A DNA stretch of 64,000 nucleotides from Puniceicoccaceae bacterium (GCA_028285755.1 JANQOQ010000008.1:629399-693398), one strand, 5' to 3'; positions 25,905 to 36,500 are shown, numbered from the stretch's first letter. The notes: a model not told the origin generated them from the letters alone. Made by a program: numbers and translations.

Positions 25905-27323
25905 ATGAAGACCCTATTTAAACTTATTGTATTCTGTTTTGCTACTTATTGCGTAACTGGCAAGGAAACGGCCGAATCGAAACCGAATGTTCTGCTGATA
26001 GCCATCGATGATCTGAATGATTGGATCGGTGCTCTCAATGGGCACCCGGATACGAAAACACCCAATATCGATCGATTGGCAGCACGGGGGACGCTTTTTG
26101 CAAATGCGCATTGTCAGGCACCCATCTGTAATCCCTCGCGCACGAGCTTGATGTTTGGGATGCGACCCTCTACAACGGGCGTGTATGATAATAGTCCCAA
26201 TGCTGCGCGGACACCTGCGTTCTACAATCAATATGTAAGCATGACCCGGCATTTCGCGCAGAATGGGTATAAGACCTTAACTACCGGCAAGATTTATCAT
26301 GGTTCACAATTGCCCAAGGGAGACTTTGATGTTGAAGGGCCCCGACCCGGGCAGTGGATCGATCTGGATGAACCTGTGCAGGTAGACCGGCCTGACCATA
26401 TGCACTGGTTGTGGGATTTCGGTTACCAGAATTATGACGAAGATAAATTTGCGGATCACATTGATGCGAGCTGGGCAATCGAGCAGCTGCAGCTGGAACA
26501 TGATCAGCCATTCTTTCTGGCTCTTGGCTTTTACCGCCCGCATGTGCCTTTTTTTTCACCCCATCGGGTTTATCATCATTCGGATTTGTCGGGGGATATT
26601 CAGTTGCCCCTGGTCAAGAAGGATGACTTAGACGATATATCGGATCATGCCAGGGAGATCATTTACAGCCCCTATCCGGCTTCGCAGGATTGGGTGGAGC
26701 TCAATGACAACGAAAAGTGGTATGAAATTTTGCGGGCCTACCTGGCCTGCATCCGCTGGACGGATGAGCAAGTGGGTCGAGTATTGGATGCGCTAGAAAA
26801 CAGCCCGCATGCGGGTAATACCATCATCGTGCTCTACGCGGATCATGGGTTTCACCTGGGAGAGAAGCGGCACTGGGCGAAGTGGACTCTTTGGGAAAGA
26901 TCCACACGTGTGCCTTACATCATTAGCCTGCCGGATGCGAAATTTCGGGGAATTTCACAAAAGCCTGTGGAGTTATTGAGCATTTATCCGTCGTTGATCG
27001 AGTTGTGTGGTTTGTCAGAACGCCCCGAGCTTGAAGGCCAAAGTGTTGTCCCGCTGATTTATGATAACGAAGCTGAATGGGAGCATGCAGCCATTACCAC
27101 GCTTTTCCAGAATAACCACGCCGTAAGGACTGAAAACTGGCGTTACATCTCTTATGCGGATGGTAGTGAGGAGCTCTACGACCACCGTGTGGACCCCAAT
27201 GAGTGGACGAATCTCGCTTATAATGAAAACTACACCGAGGTGATTCAAGAAATGCGAGAGCACTTACCGCAAACGAATGTTGCTCAATATAAGAAGAATC
27301 CCAATAACCTGAATGCTCCGTAA
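25905..27323 (+). CDS. Sulfatase, iduronate-2-sulfatase-like (S1 family)
   Basis: A secreted formylglycine sulfatase of 472 residues. The ATG at 25905 gives a clean signal peptide (MKTLFKLIVFCFATYCVTG); a TTG 12 bp upstream is the alternative. Metal ligands sit in the IAIDDLNDWIG motif (DD at 35-36). The maturation motif is C75-N-P-S-R79, and ADHGFHLGEKRHWAKWTLWE carries the late metal ligands. FFLALGFYRPHVPF is characteristic of the iduronate-sulfatase branch (probably S1_7). It would remove sulfate esters from an algal or animal glycan; the linkage is unknown. It stands alone on its strand. Confidence 0.93.
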   Translation: MKTLFKLIVFCFATYCVTGKETAESKPNVLLIAIDDLNDWIGALNGHPDTKTPNIDRLAARGTLFANAHCQAPICNPSRTSLMFGMRPSTTGVYDNSPNAARTPAFYNQYVSMTRHFAQNGYKTLTTGKIYHGSQLPKGDFDVEGPRPGQWIDLDEPVQVDRPDHMHWLWDFGYQNYDEDKFADHIDASWAIEQLQLEHDQPFFLALGFYRPHVPFFSPHRVYHHSDLSGDIQLPLVKKDDLDDISDHAREIIYSPYPASQDWVELNDNEKWYEILRAYLACIRWTDEQVGRVLDALENSPHAGNTIIVLYADHGFHLGEKRHWAKWTLWERSTRVPYIISLPDAKFRGISQKPVELLSIYPSLIELCGLSERPELEGQSVVPLIYDNEAEWEHAAITTLFQNNHAVRTENWRYISYADGSEELYDHRVDPNEWTNLAYNENYTEVIQEMREHLPQTNVAQYKKNPNNLNAP

Positions 27324-27453
27324 TCGGGTTCAGAATAGATTAATATTTCTATCAACCTAATGATGTTTTTTTGACTTTTGCACTGTTTAATGAGGCACTA
27401 GAGCAACCGTTTGCGGATATGGTATAATACTGGAAAAGATCCACGCATCGGGA

Positions 27454-28881
27454 TTAACCGTCGATTCTAACCCATTTCTTCATATTCATGCTTTGTTTCC
27501 ATTGTTCAATTTCGGCTAAGAAACCGTCGATCAAGTCCTTATTAGCATCAATGACGTTGTGGTCAGATTGCTCATCCACGGTCATGTCATATAGCTCCAT
27601 TTCACCCGTTGATGCATGATGAATGAAGTGCCAGCGATGGGTGCGAACGAAATAACCTTCATGGCGTTGCCCCATCATGTTTTCCGTGCTTCTCTGGTTA
27701 TCGGTATAGCCCACGAGGGCTGAGCGTTCGTCGAAGGGTTTTCCTTTCAATAGCGGCTTAAGGGAGCGCCCTTTGAGATCCTCCTTACTCTCTAGACCAA
27801 CAATATCCAGGATCGTTGGGACAATATCCGTCATCGATACCAGGCTGGTTTCATTGAAAGTAGCTGTAAGGTGATCCTTCCAGTAAAATATGATTGGTGA
27901 GCGGAAAGACTGGTCGTGTAGGCCACTTTTCCCGCGTATCCCTCCATTGGAGAGGAGTGTATCATTCATGATCGTTGCACCGGGCCTTGCGTATTCCACA
28001 TCTGCATCCTGCTCCCAGCCGTTGTCGGTTGTGTAGATAAAGAGTGTATTGTTGAGGATACCGAGCTCTTCCAGATAATCCATGAGCTGGCCGACTCCAT
28101 CATCCCACCAGGTAATGTTGCTGTAATACATTTTGGCAGATTTAGAGAGATTTTGGTGCTCGTAATATTTACGGTATTTGTAGGGAGCATCGAATGGGGT
28201 ATGCGGGAGCATGGGTCCATACCAGATAAACATTGGCGCCCGATGATACTCATCGATGAAGTCGAATAACGGCTGCATCGTCTCCCTTCCCAGTTCATTG
28301 CCTTCGGATCCCATGAGCTCATGGAAAAAGTCATCCGTGCCGAATTTGCTCATATCCCAGCCCTGGGTCATGCCTTTGTCAAAATACCCATTTCGGTAAG
28401 AGTTTTCCCACCATTTACCCCCTTGCCAGCTGGTGTAACCTTTCTGTTTGAGGATTTTGGGGAGGGTATCGAATTCGAGCATCGCCGCCGCTCCCTGGAC
28501 TGCCTCCCACATTCTTTTTTGATCTTTGCTCAATTCTGCATAATCCGGATCTGAATTTTTGGCGGCTTCGACAATTTTGGACTGTTTCATCGAATACTGG
28601 ACGGGCTGAAGACCAGTCATCAGTGCCCGAAGGGAAGGCCTACAATAGGCAGCAGCGGTGAACCCTTGCGTGAAGGTCACCCCGCCATCACTCAGAGTAT
28701 CCATGGCAGGCGTGACAACATGCTCATCTCCCATAAAACCAAAGTAGGGGAAGCCGTGATCATCCCCGATAAGTAAAACAATGTGGGGTAATTTTGAGTC
28801 TTTTCCCAGCAGAGATGTGGAAAGGATAAGTCCGAGCAGAGTAGGGGTAAGTAGCTTAATAAGTTGGGATTTATAGGTCAT
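27454..28881 (-). CDS. Sulfatase-family protein with non-canonical CxPSLR active-site motif
   Basis: From the ATG at 28881 (an upstream start at 28962 would add 27 residues and spoil the signal peptide), a 475-residue secreted protein has the alkaline-phosphatase/sulfatase fold: VLLIGDDHG with metal Asp pair near 40-41, GGKWWE, and TTDNGWEQDADVEYARPG with late metal ligands. The expected CxPSR maturation motif reads C80-R-P-S-L84-R85: the Arg is shifted by one position. FCFT-type variants of this kind are seen in some sulfatase-like proteins, so conversion to formylglycine is uncertain. It is convergent with the first sulfatase and divergent from the Gfo/Idh gene. Confidence 0.88.
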   Translation of the reverse strand: MTYKSQLIKLLTPTLLGLILSTSLLGKDSKLPHIVLLIGDDHGFPYFGFMGDEHVVTPAMDTLSDGGVTFTQGFTAAAYCRPSLRALMTGLQPVQYSMKQSKIVEAAKNSDPDYAELSKDQKRMWEAVQGAAAMLEFDTLPKILKQKGYTSWQGGKWWENSYRNGYFDKGMTQGWDMSKFGTDDFFHELMGSEGNELGRETMQPLFDFIDEYHRAPMFIWYGPMLPHTPFDAPYKYRKYYEHQNLSKSAKMYYSNITWWDDGVGQLMDYLEELGILNNTLFIYTTDNGWEQDADVEYARPGATIMNDTLLSNGGIRGKSGLHDQSFRSPIIFYWKDHLTATFNETSLVSMTDIVPTILDIVGLESKEDLKGRSLKPLLKGKPFDERSALVGYTDNQRSTENMMGQRHEGYFVRTHRWHFIHHASTGEMELYDMTVDEQSDHNVIDANKDLIDGFLAEIEQWKQSMNMKKWVRIDG

Positions 28882-29080
28882 TCCTGAAAAAGGTAGACTG
28901 CATAGTCGTTTTTTCAACCTAAGATAGGTGCATCGCAGGAAGGGCGTAAGCAATGGTCCCAACCCAATGCTTAGTTTTTTTGCCTGTATCTATGCTGGTC
29001 TAACCGTTAGAAAGAGATGCTTATTGTATCCATCGTAATATGTGTATTGGTTTTTGCTGAAACAACTTTGATCCCCTGAT

Positions 29081-30454
29081 ATGACTCCAATAAGCCGTAG
29101 AAATTTTATTAAACAGGCTGTGCTGACTACCAGTGCTGCATGGGTAGCGCCCCAATTTTCGATTGGTAAATCGGGGCCTTCGGCGACCAGTAAATTGAAT
29201 GTCGCCTGTGTGGGAATCGGGCATGTCGGTGCAGCAGCTGTGCAGCAATCATTGATGGAAAATTTGGTTGCGTTGTGTGACGTAGATTGGCGTGCGGATC
29301 CATCGGTATGGGCGAGAAGGATTCCGGCGGATATCGCTGCTGAAAATCCGGATATACCGACATTTAGTGATTTTCGGGTTATGTTGGATCAAATGGGCAA
29401 TGAAATAGACACCGTCATTGTCTCTACGCCGGATCATACCCACTTTCCGATTGCCATGGCTGCTATGGAATTAGGTAAGCATGTATTTGTGCAGAAACCC
29501 CTCGCCCGGAATATCTGGCAGGCTCGAACCATGCATAAGGCTATGAAGCATTACGGCGTGACTACGGTGATGGGCAACCAGGGGCATACTACGGATGGTA
29601 TCCGCTACATCAAGCAGTGGGTGGACGATGGGATAGTTGGCGAAGTCAGGGAAGTGCATTGCTGGACAGATCGGCCCATGCCCCGATGGTTCGTAAGGCC
29701 CAAACAAATTCCGCCTGTAACGGAAGCGGTTCCTGATAAGCTCAATTGGGATCTTTGGCAGGGGCCCGTCCAGGAAGGGGATTACTCACCGGATTATCTT
29801 CCGCAACGTTGGCGGGGCTGGTGGAAGTACGGGGTCGGCGCTTTGGGAGATATTGGCTGCCACACGCTGGACGCTCCTTTTCTGGCTTTGCAGTTGGGTA
29901 TGCCTTACGCGGTGGATGTCGCGTTGGATGAACCTGCCAACCCGGAATACACCCCATTTGGTGCGCATGTGATCTACCATTTTGCAGCCAGGGGAGATCT
30001 GCCGCCGGTAAAAGTGCATTGGTATGAAGGAAGACCCAGGCCGAAGTTGCTACCCGGCATGGATGAACTTCCGCTCAATGGGATGTATATGATCGGTTCC
30101 AGGGAAACGGTCTTTCAGGATGATATGCGGCCTGACCGACCCAGCTTATGGCCCCGGCAACGTATGAGTGACTACGGCGAACGCGTCAGAGAGTTGAGAA
30201 TTCCCCGTGTGAAAGGGGGTCCCCACCAGGAGCTGTTTAGAGCCTTAAAGGGCGAGGGGCCCAGCCCTAAATCCAGCTTTGATTACGCATCAAGGCTCAC
30301 AGAGGTAATCCTGTTAGGCACAATTGCAATCCGCGCCGGGCATCGTATTGAGTGGGATGAGAAGGCAATGAAAATATCCAATCGGCCTGAGCTCAATGCA
30401 TGGGTAAAAGAAGCCGTTCGCCCGGGCTGGAGTTACGGGGAAAATCTTTGGTAA
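29081..30454 (+). CDS. Tat-exported Gfo/Idh/MocA-family oxidoreductase
   Basis: The N terminus SRRNFIKQAVLTTSAAWVA is a twin-arginine signal. A Rossmann fold follows (NVACVGIGHVGAAAVQQS), then STPDHTHFPIAMAAMELGKHV and the QKPLARN motif, whose Lys is catalytic in the family (usually EKP, here QKP, as in a known subgroup). The C-terminal half is the GFO/IDH/MocA alpha-beta domain. Such proteins oxidise or reduce sugar hydroxyls with a bound NAD(P) cofactor. Export suggests periplasmic action on glycans between the two sulfatase genes. Substrate unknown. Confidence 0.92.
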   Translation: MTPISRRNFIKQAVLTTSAAWVAPQFSIGKSGPSATSKLNVACVGIGHVGAAAVQQSLMENLVALCDVDWRADPSVWARRIPADIAAENPDIPTFSDFRVMLDQMGNEIDTVIVSTPDHTHFPIAMAAMELGKHVFVQKPLARNIWQARTMHKAMKHYGVTTVMGNQGHTTDGIRYIKQWVDDGIVGEVREVHCWTDRPMPRWFVRPKQIPPVTEAVPDKLNWDLWQGPVQEGDYSPDYLPQRWRGWWKYGVGALGDIGCHTLDAPFLALQLGMPYAVDVALDEPANPEYTPFGAHVIYHFAARGDLPPVKVHWYEGRPRPKLLPGMDELPLNGMYMIGSRETVFQDDMRPDRPSLWPRQRMSDYGERVRELRIPRVKGGPHQELFRALKGEGPSPKSSFDYASRLTEVILLGTIAIRAGHRIEWDEKAMKISNRPELNAWVKEAVRPGWSYGENLW

Positions 30455-30665
30455 ATATACTCTGATCGATAAGTTGATTCTTTATACTGCTTATTGCAGA
30501 AAATGGACTTGTGGGTGCAAATGGGTAATGATTGTTCAGCCTAAATATCTTTTTCAGGGCTTAGGGCCGACTCTTCTCTTGAATCTCTGCAAACGCTTCG
30601 AATTAGTTTTCCAGAATCAGGAAATCGCTCTAGGAAAGCTTACAGAAAATTAGAGATCCAAGAGA

Positions 30666-31249
30666 ATGAAACGATGTGCTACCCCTATTCCTGTTATAGT
30701 CGCATTCCTATGGGGGTGTTTTTGCATGGCCGATGATCGGCCGAATGTTTTGTTTATATCCGTAGATGATTTGAATGACTGGGTGGGAGTCTATGGTGGG
30801 CATCCTCAGGCTATGACCCCCCATATCGATCGTCTGGCGGGAAGGTCCATAGTATTTCGCAATGCGAGCTGCCCGGGCCCGGTTTGCGGACCATCTCGGT
30901 CTGCACTGTTATCCGGATTCATGCCATCCACAACCGGGCTATATAGTAATCGCCACAATATGCTGGACTCTGAAATCGTTCAAGCGCACACGACGTAGTG
31001 TCTGAGGAATGGCACTATATCACTTACAGTGATGGATCTGTTGAGCTATATGATATCAAAAACGACCCTATGCAATGGAATAATCTGCTACATGAAAATC
31101 CGGCAAATCAACAAGCGGCAGTAGATTACCTTAGATCATATCTCCCGGTAGAAAAGGCTGAGCCTATTCCCGATGGTAGAAAGAAGACATCCAGAAAAGG
31201 CTTGGATAAGACTATAAAACCCAAGCGAAATCTGGAAAGGTTAAAATGA
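30666..31249 (+). pseudogene. Sulfatase pseudogene: internal deletion plus frameshift
   Basis: Residues 1-108 of frame 1 are a normal S1 sulfatase N terminus: a signal peptide, FISVDDLNDWVGVYGGHP (metal site) and C74-G-P-S-R (formylglycine motif). The frame ends at TAG 30996-30998. The other frame then gives EEWHYITYSDGSVELYDIKNDPMQWNNL, which aligns with the C-terminal WRYISYADGSEELYDHRVDPNEWTNL of the sulfatase at 25905. About 300 central residues, with the remaining metal ligands, are missing and the frame is shifted at the junction. It cannot encode an active enzyme. A Lys/Arg-rich tail follows. Confidence 0.9.
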
Positions 31250-31492
31250 TTTTCCGAAGTTGTTTCGATAAATGGTGCCTAAGAGGAGTTTAGGAATATT
31301 TTGTGTAGTATTTTGCTGTACCCCGCAGTGGAAAAATTACTAAAAACTGAGAGCTTGAGCACCCTCCTGAAATTATAACTCTGTAGGGATTTATCCTCAG
31401 CGTTTTTAAAGCTACAAAAAATTGAAAATCTTTTAACTGATTCTGGATTTCCAGGTATCATTAAGATAGAAGCTACTCTATACCCTAACCCC

Positions 31493-32047
31493 ATGAACGC
31501 TAAGAAAACGAGCCAATCTGAATGGTTTAGAACGGAGATCCTCCCTCACGAGGCAGATCTGCGGACATGGCTTACAGCGAGATTTTCATCTTATTCGGAA
31601 ATTGATGATGTTATTCAGGAATCCTATTTCAGGCTATTGAAGGCCAATGATTCAGGGCCGATTGTGAATCCAAGAGCTTACCTGTTTGTAACTGCCAAGA
31701 ACATCATCTTGGGCCGTCTGCGACATCTTACTTATGAAAGGCCCAAGGGTTTTAAGGAGATGGATCCGTTAGAAATCGTTGATGAGAGCAAAAGCCCCTT
31801 GGATGAAGCGACCCAAAATGATGAAATCCGCATATTGATTGAGGCCATACAATCGCTTCCTAAGCGATGTTGCCAGGTTATGACTTTGAGAAAGATTTAT
31901 GGTTACTCTCAAAAGGAGGTAGCAGCACAACTCAAAATGAAGGTAAATACCGTACAAGTACAATCAGCTATAGGTCTTAGGAAATGCGAAGAGTATTTTA
32001 AGAAGATTGGCTACAGAAAAGGGGAGAGTGATGAGCAAAAATCTTAA
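31493..32047 (+). CDS. ECF RNA polymerase sigma factor (FecI-like)
   Basis: The 184-residue protein has a sigma-70 region 2 (RTWLTARFSSYSEIDDVIQESYFRLLKAND, then NPRAYLFVTAKNIILGRLRH) and region 4 (SLPKRCCQVMTLRKIYGYSQKEVAAQLKMKVNTVQVQSAIGLRKCEEYF). It lacks region 3, as ECF factors do. It is followed at once by a FecR-type anti-sigma gene, an STN lipoprotein and a TonB receptor, so it most likely responds to a glycan fragment sensed by the receptor and switches on this locus. Its stop overlaps the fecR start. Confidence 0.95.
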   Translation: MNAKKTSQSEWFRTEILPHEADLRTWLTARFSSYSEIDDVIQESYFRLLKANDSGPIVNPRAYLFVTAKNIILGRLRHLTYERPKGFKEMDPLEIVDESKSPLDEATQNDEIRILIEAIQSLPKRCCQVMTLRKIYGYSQKEVAAQLKMKVNTVQVQSAIGLRKCEEYFKKIGYRKGESDEQKS

Positions 32048-33089
32048 GGAACGTAATCTAAGCTCAGAAACAGATCGTGGGGCAATCGAATGGGTGTCCA
32101 AAGTCGACAGAGGTTTGAGTCCTGCTGAACAACGCGCATTCGATCGATGGCGGCAACAATCGCAGGAACATAAAGATGCCTTTGATTTTCATCTATGGAA
32201 TTGGGAACAGTTCGACCGGCTTGCTGGCCTTCAGAGTGCCGAAGCAACTCCGGTAGATGCAAATCTGCTGCTAAAACGTAAGAGCCAGAACCATTTTTTA
32301 CAGGAACATTGGCAGATCATAGGCATGGCGGCGGCTATGTTGATAGCACTGACCACGTTGGTGTTTAATTACGTCCAAAGTCGCTCAGATAACTTGGCAA
32401 TCGTAAATGACAAAGGGGTAAATGTTGAGAGAATCGAAGTCCAGGAACTACAGGATGGGAGTTCTATCCAACTCAACCATGATACGGAACTGATCGTGAA
32501 CTACGGAGAAGAATCCAGGATAGTTGATTTACTAAGAGGAGAGGCACACTTCATCGTTGCAAAAGATGAAAACCGCCCGTTCATCGTACAAGTATCCGGT
32601 ATTCAACTCATTGCAGTGGGCACTGCATTTAATGTGAGGATGTCCGATGACGTTGTGGATGTGATTGTTACGGAAGGGCGGGTGGCACTGAATACACTTG
32701 AAGGCAACCAAGCCGTTGTCACGCCCCTACAGCCCTTAATAGATGAACAACATCGCGCAATCGTCTCTTTCAGGGATACAGATGCTGAGTATTCGATTCA
32801 ACCCGTTGAGGCATCAGTAATGGAAGAAGAGCTATTGTGGCAGCCTAAGCTTATCAGTTTCGACAGTGCGACCCTGAGCGAGATCGTAGATGAGTTTAAT
32901 CGGCGGAACAGCGTTAACATGCTCATTGTGGATTCTTCTCTGAAGGAGGCCCGGCTTTCCAGTATGTTCTGGTCAGATAATCTCAATGGCTTTGTGAGGT
33001 TACTGGAGTCCAACTTTGGAGTCAGCGCTGAATGGGGTGAAGATGGCACTATTTATCTATTCAATAAAACCCAAAACAGCGAATTTTAA
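32031..33089 (+). CDS. FecR-type anti-sigma factor
   Basis: The ATG at 32031 is chosen because a strong Shine-Dalgarno (GGGGAGAG) lies just before it, although translation overlaps the sigma gene by 17 bp. An N-terminal cytoplasmic sigma-binding domain (DUF4880-like: AIEWVSKVDRGLSPAEQRAFDRW) precedes one membrane helix (about residues 95-113). The periplasmic FecR domain follows (RGEAHFIVAKDENRPFIVQV), and then a C-terminal DUF4974-like domain (ISFDSATLSEIVDEFNRRNSVNMLIVDSSLKE), itself STN-like. It should hold or activate the sigma factor depending on contact with the receptor signalling domain. Confidence 0.94.
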   Translation: MSKNLKERNLSSETDRGAIEWVSKVDRGLSPAEQRAFDRWRQQSQEHKDAFDFHLWNWEQFDRLAGLQSAEATPVDANLLLKRKSQNHFLQEHWQIIGMAAAMLIALTTLVFNYVQSRSDNLAIVNDKGVNVERIEVQELQDGSSIQLNHDTELIVNYGEESRIVDLLRGEAHFIVAKDENRPFIVQVSGIQLIAVGTAFNVRMSDDVVDVIVTEGRVALNTLEGNQAVVTPLQPLIDEQHRAIVSFRDTDAEYSIQPVEASVMEEELLWQPKLISFDSATLSEIVDEFNRRNSVNMLIVDSSLKEARLSSMFWSDNLNGFVRLLESNFGVSAEWGEDGTIYLFNKTQNSEF

Positions 33090-33114
33090 CGATCAATATT
33101 CCCTTAATCTGTCA

Positions 33115-33453
33115 ATGAATCGAAAAAGCGCTCCATTCAGTATTTGCATGTTCTCATTTCTTTGCGTGCTTCAAGTGATTTTGATTGGATGTAATCGTAA
33201 TGATGCAATCCTGTTTGATATTCAGGAAGGTCAGGCTCTGTATACTTTAAAGGTTTTCGCTGAGCAAGCCAATGTCGAAATCCTGATGGACGAGAATGAT
33301 ATCAAGGGCGTGAATACACCCTCGATTAGTGGTCGAATGTCTGCGAAAGCCGCACTCAAAAAGTTGCTTGCGGATACCACACTTCAATTCGAGCAAGATC
33401 CTCAAACCAACGCGATCGCTGTTTTTCGTAAAAACAGATTAACCTCATATTAA
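33115..33453 (+). CDS. Free-standing STN-domain lipoprotein
   Basis: The ATG at 33115 gives 112 residues: a lipoprotein signal with lipobox LIGC (Cys at 26), then a single secretin/TonB N-terminal (STN) domain beginning ILFDIQEGQALYTLKVFAEQ and ending NAIAVFR. The residue after the Cys is Asn, so outer-membrane location is expected if Lol rules hold. The domain aligns over its whole length with the STN domain of the adjacent receptor (DFDIPKGDASETVRIFGAQS ... DAFAIIR). It probably takes part in the FecR/receptor contact. Its presence as a separate gene is unusual. Confidence 0.82.
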   Translation: MNRKSAPFSICMFSFLCVLQVILIGCNRNDAILFDIQEGQALYTLKVFAEQANVEILMDENDIKGVNTPSISGRMSAKAALKKLLADTTLQFEQDPQTNAIAVFRKNRLTSY

Positions 33454-33520
33454 ACAACCCTCTATTCAATTAATGCTATTCTACTCCCCATAATACTAAA
33501 CAAACCCATCCATTACATTG

Positions 33521-36500
33521 ATGAGGATTCATCTGCAGTTTTACCCCCTATTTTATTTATGTTCACTCATTACCCTGAATTTCGCGTTAGCCAATAATGA
33601 AAATACCCTCGATTTTGATATCCCCAAGGGGGATGCAAGTGAGACCGTAAGAATTTTTGGTGCGCAATCCGATAAAAGTATAATCTACAACCGATATGAC
33701 ATTGAAGGAATCACCACCCATGCAGTAACCGGAGATTTTACACCAAGTGAGGCATTGAGAATGATGTTTCTCAATACCCCGCTTGGCTTTGATCATGATC
33801 TTGAGTCGGACGCTTTTGCGATAATCCGTCTTGAAGAATCCTCTCCAAAACTTTCACCGATTCAGACGAGCGGCAACTCGGATGAATCAAAAAACGTTAA
33901 CCCAAATCACAACAGTTCAATGAAAAACAATACTGAAGAACGCGGGCTAGTCAAGCTACTAGCCGGCCTCTTGACGGCGATAACGACCGTTGCGCCAGCT
34001 ATTTCGGTAGCTCAGGAAGACGATGAGGAGAATGTGCTATTGCTCTCCCCGTTTGTCATAGAATCAACCGAGGATGTCGGCTACGCCGCAACCTCCACGC
34101 TCGCGGGGACACGCATCCGCAGTGATCTTAAGGATCTTGGTGCAGCGATCAGTGTCTACACCTCCCAGTTTTTAGAAGATACGGGTGCAACGGATGCGGG
34201 ATCACTGCTTTCCTACACCTCCAATGCTGAAGTGGGCGGTAACTTAGGAAACTTCTCGGGTGCGGGTGACCACTCAAACGGTCGTTATCTGCAGCCGGGT
34301 GCGCGCACAAATCCCCAGTTCAACCAGAGGATTCGTGGTCTTGGACAGGCTGATTTGACTCGGGATTATTTCCTGACGGCTATCCCGTTGGACAGCTTCA
34401 ATACCGAGCGTGTAACCATCAGCCGCGGTCCCAACTCACTGCTATTTGGTATTGGTAATCCGGGTGGGGTCTTGAATAACTCCACTAAGCAAGCGGTTCA
34501 TGGAAACAACTTTGGAGAGGTATCCATTCGATTAGACAACTATGGAACCCATAGGGTCACCCTGGACTACAATCGTACCCTGATTGAGGATCGGCTTGCC
34601 GTTCGCTTTGCGGTTTTGGATCAAAATATCAAATATAAACAGGACCCAGCCTTTGAAGACACCAATCGTTTTTATGGAACCGTGAATGCTGTCCTCTTTG
34701 AGAATGCAGACAGTGATTTCCTGGATCCGACCCGACTGCGTATTAACGCTGAAGTGGGTGATGTCACATCTCTTCCGGTTGAAATCATCCCGCCGTCAGT
34801 TGCATTTCACGGATGGTTTGAACCGATTCCCGCTAACATCCAGCAGTTCTCAGCAATAAGGCCTGCGTCCAGAGTGGTCTCACCGAGTGAAGGAGGAACC
34901 TGGCAGTTTCAAGAGACCTACAATCCGTTTGAGTTTAATTCGGAGTCACAAATCAATACGAATACGCATCCCAGTCATTTCAGGTTGTTAAACCGCATAT
35001 ACAATGACCCGAATGCGACCGTTGCGGATGTAGGCTCTGGCGATGGTATACAGGGTTATCAGGGTATCATGCTTTGGAGAAGCAACCTGGATACCTACGG
35101 CAGTGCGGGACTGGCAGGAACACCGGGTGTCCTGGCTGCAGGAATAACCGATCCCAATACACCTTTGCGAGGCAGAACCGTTGAGTATCATACTAACAGT
35201 CCTTATTCAGAGGGTTACGCAATTGGATTTGCAGTACCTACACTGCAAAATACCGACATTTTTGATTATCGTAATAAGATCTATTCAGGAGACACGGATC
35301 GCGTTGAACGTAAGTTCGATGCAGTCAATTTCGCACTGGAACAAAACTTTTTCAACAATCGCATGGGGGTCGAGTTTGCTTATGACAAGCAGTACTATGA
35401 AACTTTCCAGGACTTTCATTTCAGTGGGGGTAATGGAACAAGCACGACAGGTCCTTATGATATCTACGTCTCTATCGCTGAATATCTCCCCAATGGGCAA
35501 CCCAATCCAAACTTGGGGCGTGCCTATACACGGGTATCCACTCCCCGAACCGTTTATAACGAACAGGAGTATGAGACTTTCCGAGTTACGGCATTTGGCG
35601 AGTTGGATTTCACTGGTAACGATAACTTCCTGAAATTCCTGGGACGCCATCGTTTCACAGCGCTCTACAATGACTATTCCCGCGATAGTTTCGTTCGTCA
35701 TAACAAGATGGTTTTGGACAGCCAGCAATTTGATATAGGATCTGCTGTTCAGGGCAATGAGATCAATGCAGTCAGACGTGGGGTTTACACCCGGGTGTAC
35801 ACGAGTGATTCGCTTTTGGGGCTCAGTTCAATCGACGAAGTTCGACTCAGCCAAATCAATATCCCCAGACCCCGTGCGGGAGACACCTACAACGTGGTCT
35901 ATGCGGACCATAGTTCAGCGGATGCTGGCCGAAGAATCGAAACCGGTGAAGTTTATATAAGAGATATCATCGACTTCGAAAGTATGGATCGCAGAGAGAT
36001 CAAAGCGAAGGCAATCGCCTGGCAGAGTTATCTCTTGGATGAGCACATTGTTGGCTTGGTGGGCATTCGTGAGGATGATACGACCAGTATCCAAAGGGCG
36101 AATGAGGATGAAGTCGGCTTCGAACCTAGAAATGATTCGGGACTATGGAATCAGGATTTCACCCGTTTATCAAATACGCCAAGCCTGGAGGAATCCGGAC
36201 AGACAGTTACCTGGAGTATAGTAGCCCGTTATCCGGAGCGATGGCTCGGTGAGCTGCCCGCAGGCATGGATTTTCAGATCCAATATGCAGAGTCTGAAAA
36301 TTTCAACCCCATCGGGCTGCGTAGTAACGCACTGGGCCAGGCAGTTGAACAACCTACCGGCACCACAAAGGAATACGGATTTTTACTTAGTCTTGCCGAG
36401 CAGAAATACTCGCTACGTGTGAACTGGTTTGAGACTTCTTTAAATAACATCGGAGTAGGTGGCGGAACAGATGTGGCTTCTGCTGGATATGGCATTATCA

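Noticed and set aside
30998-31249. Independent small gene of 83 codons starting at GTG 30998
   Set aside because: Its sequence aligns with the C-terminal end of intact sulfatases, so it is the tail of the pseudogene, not a separate gene.
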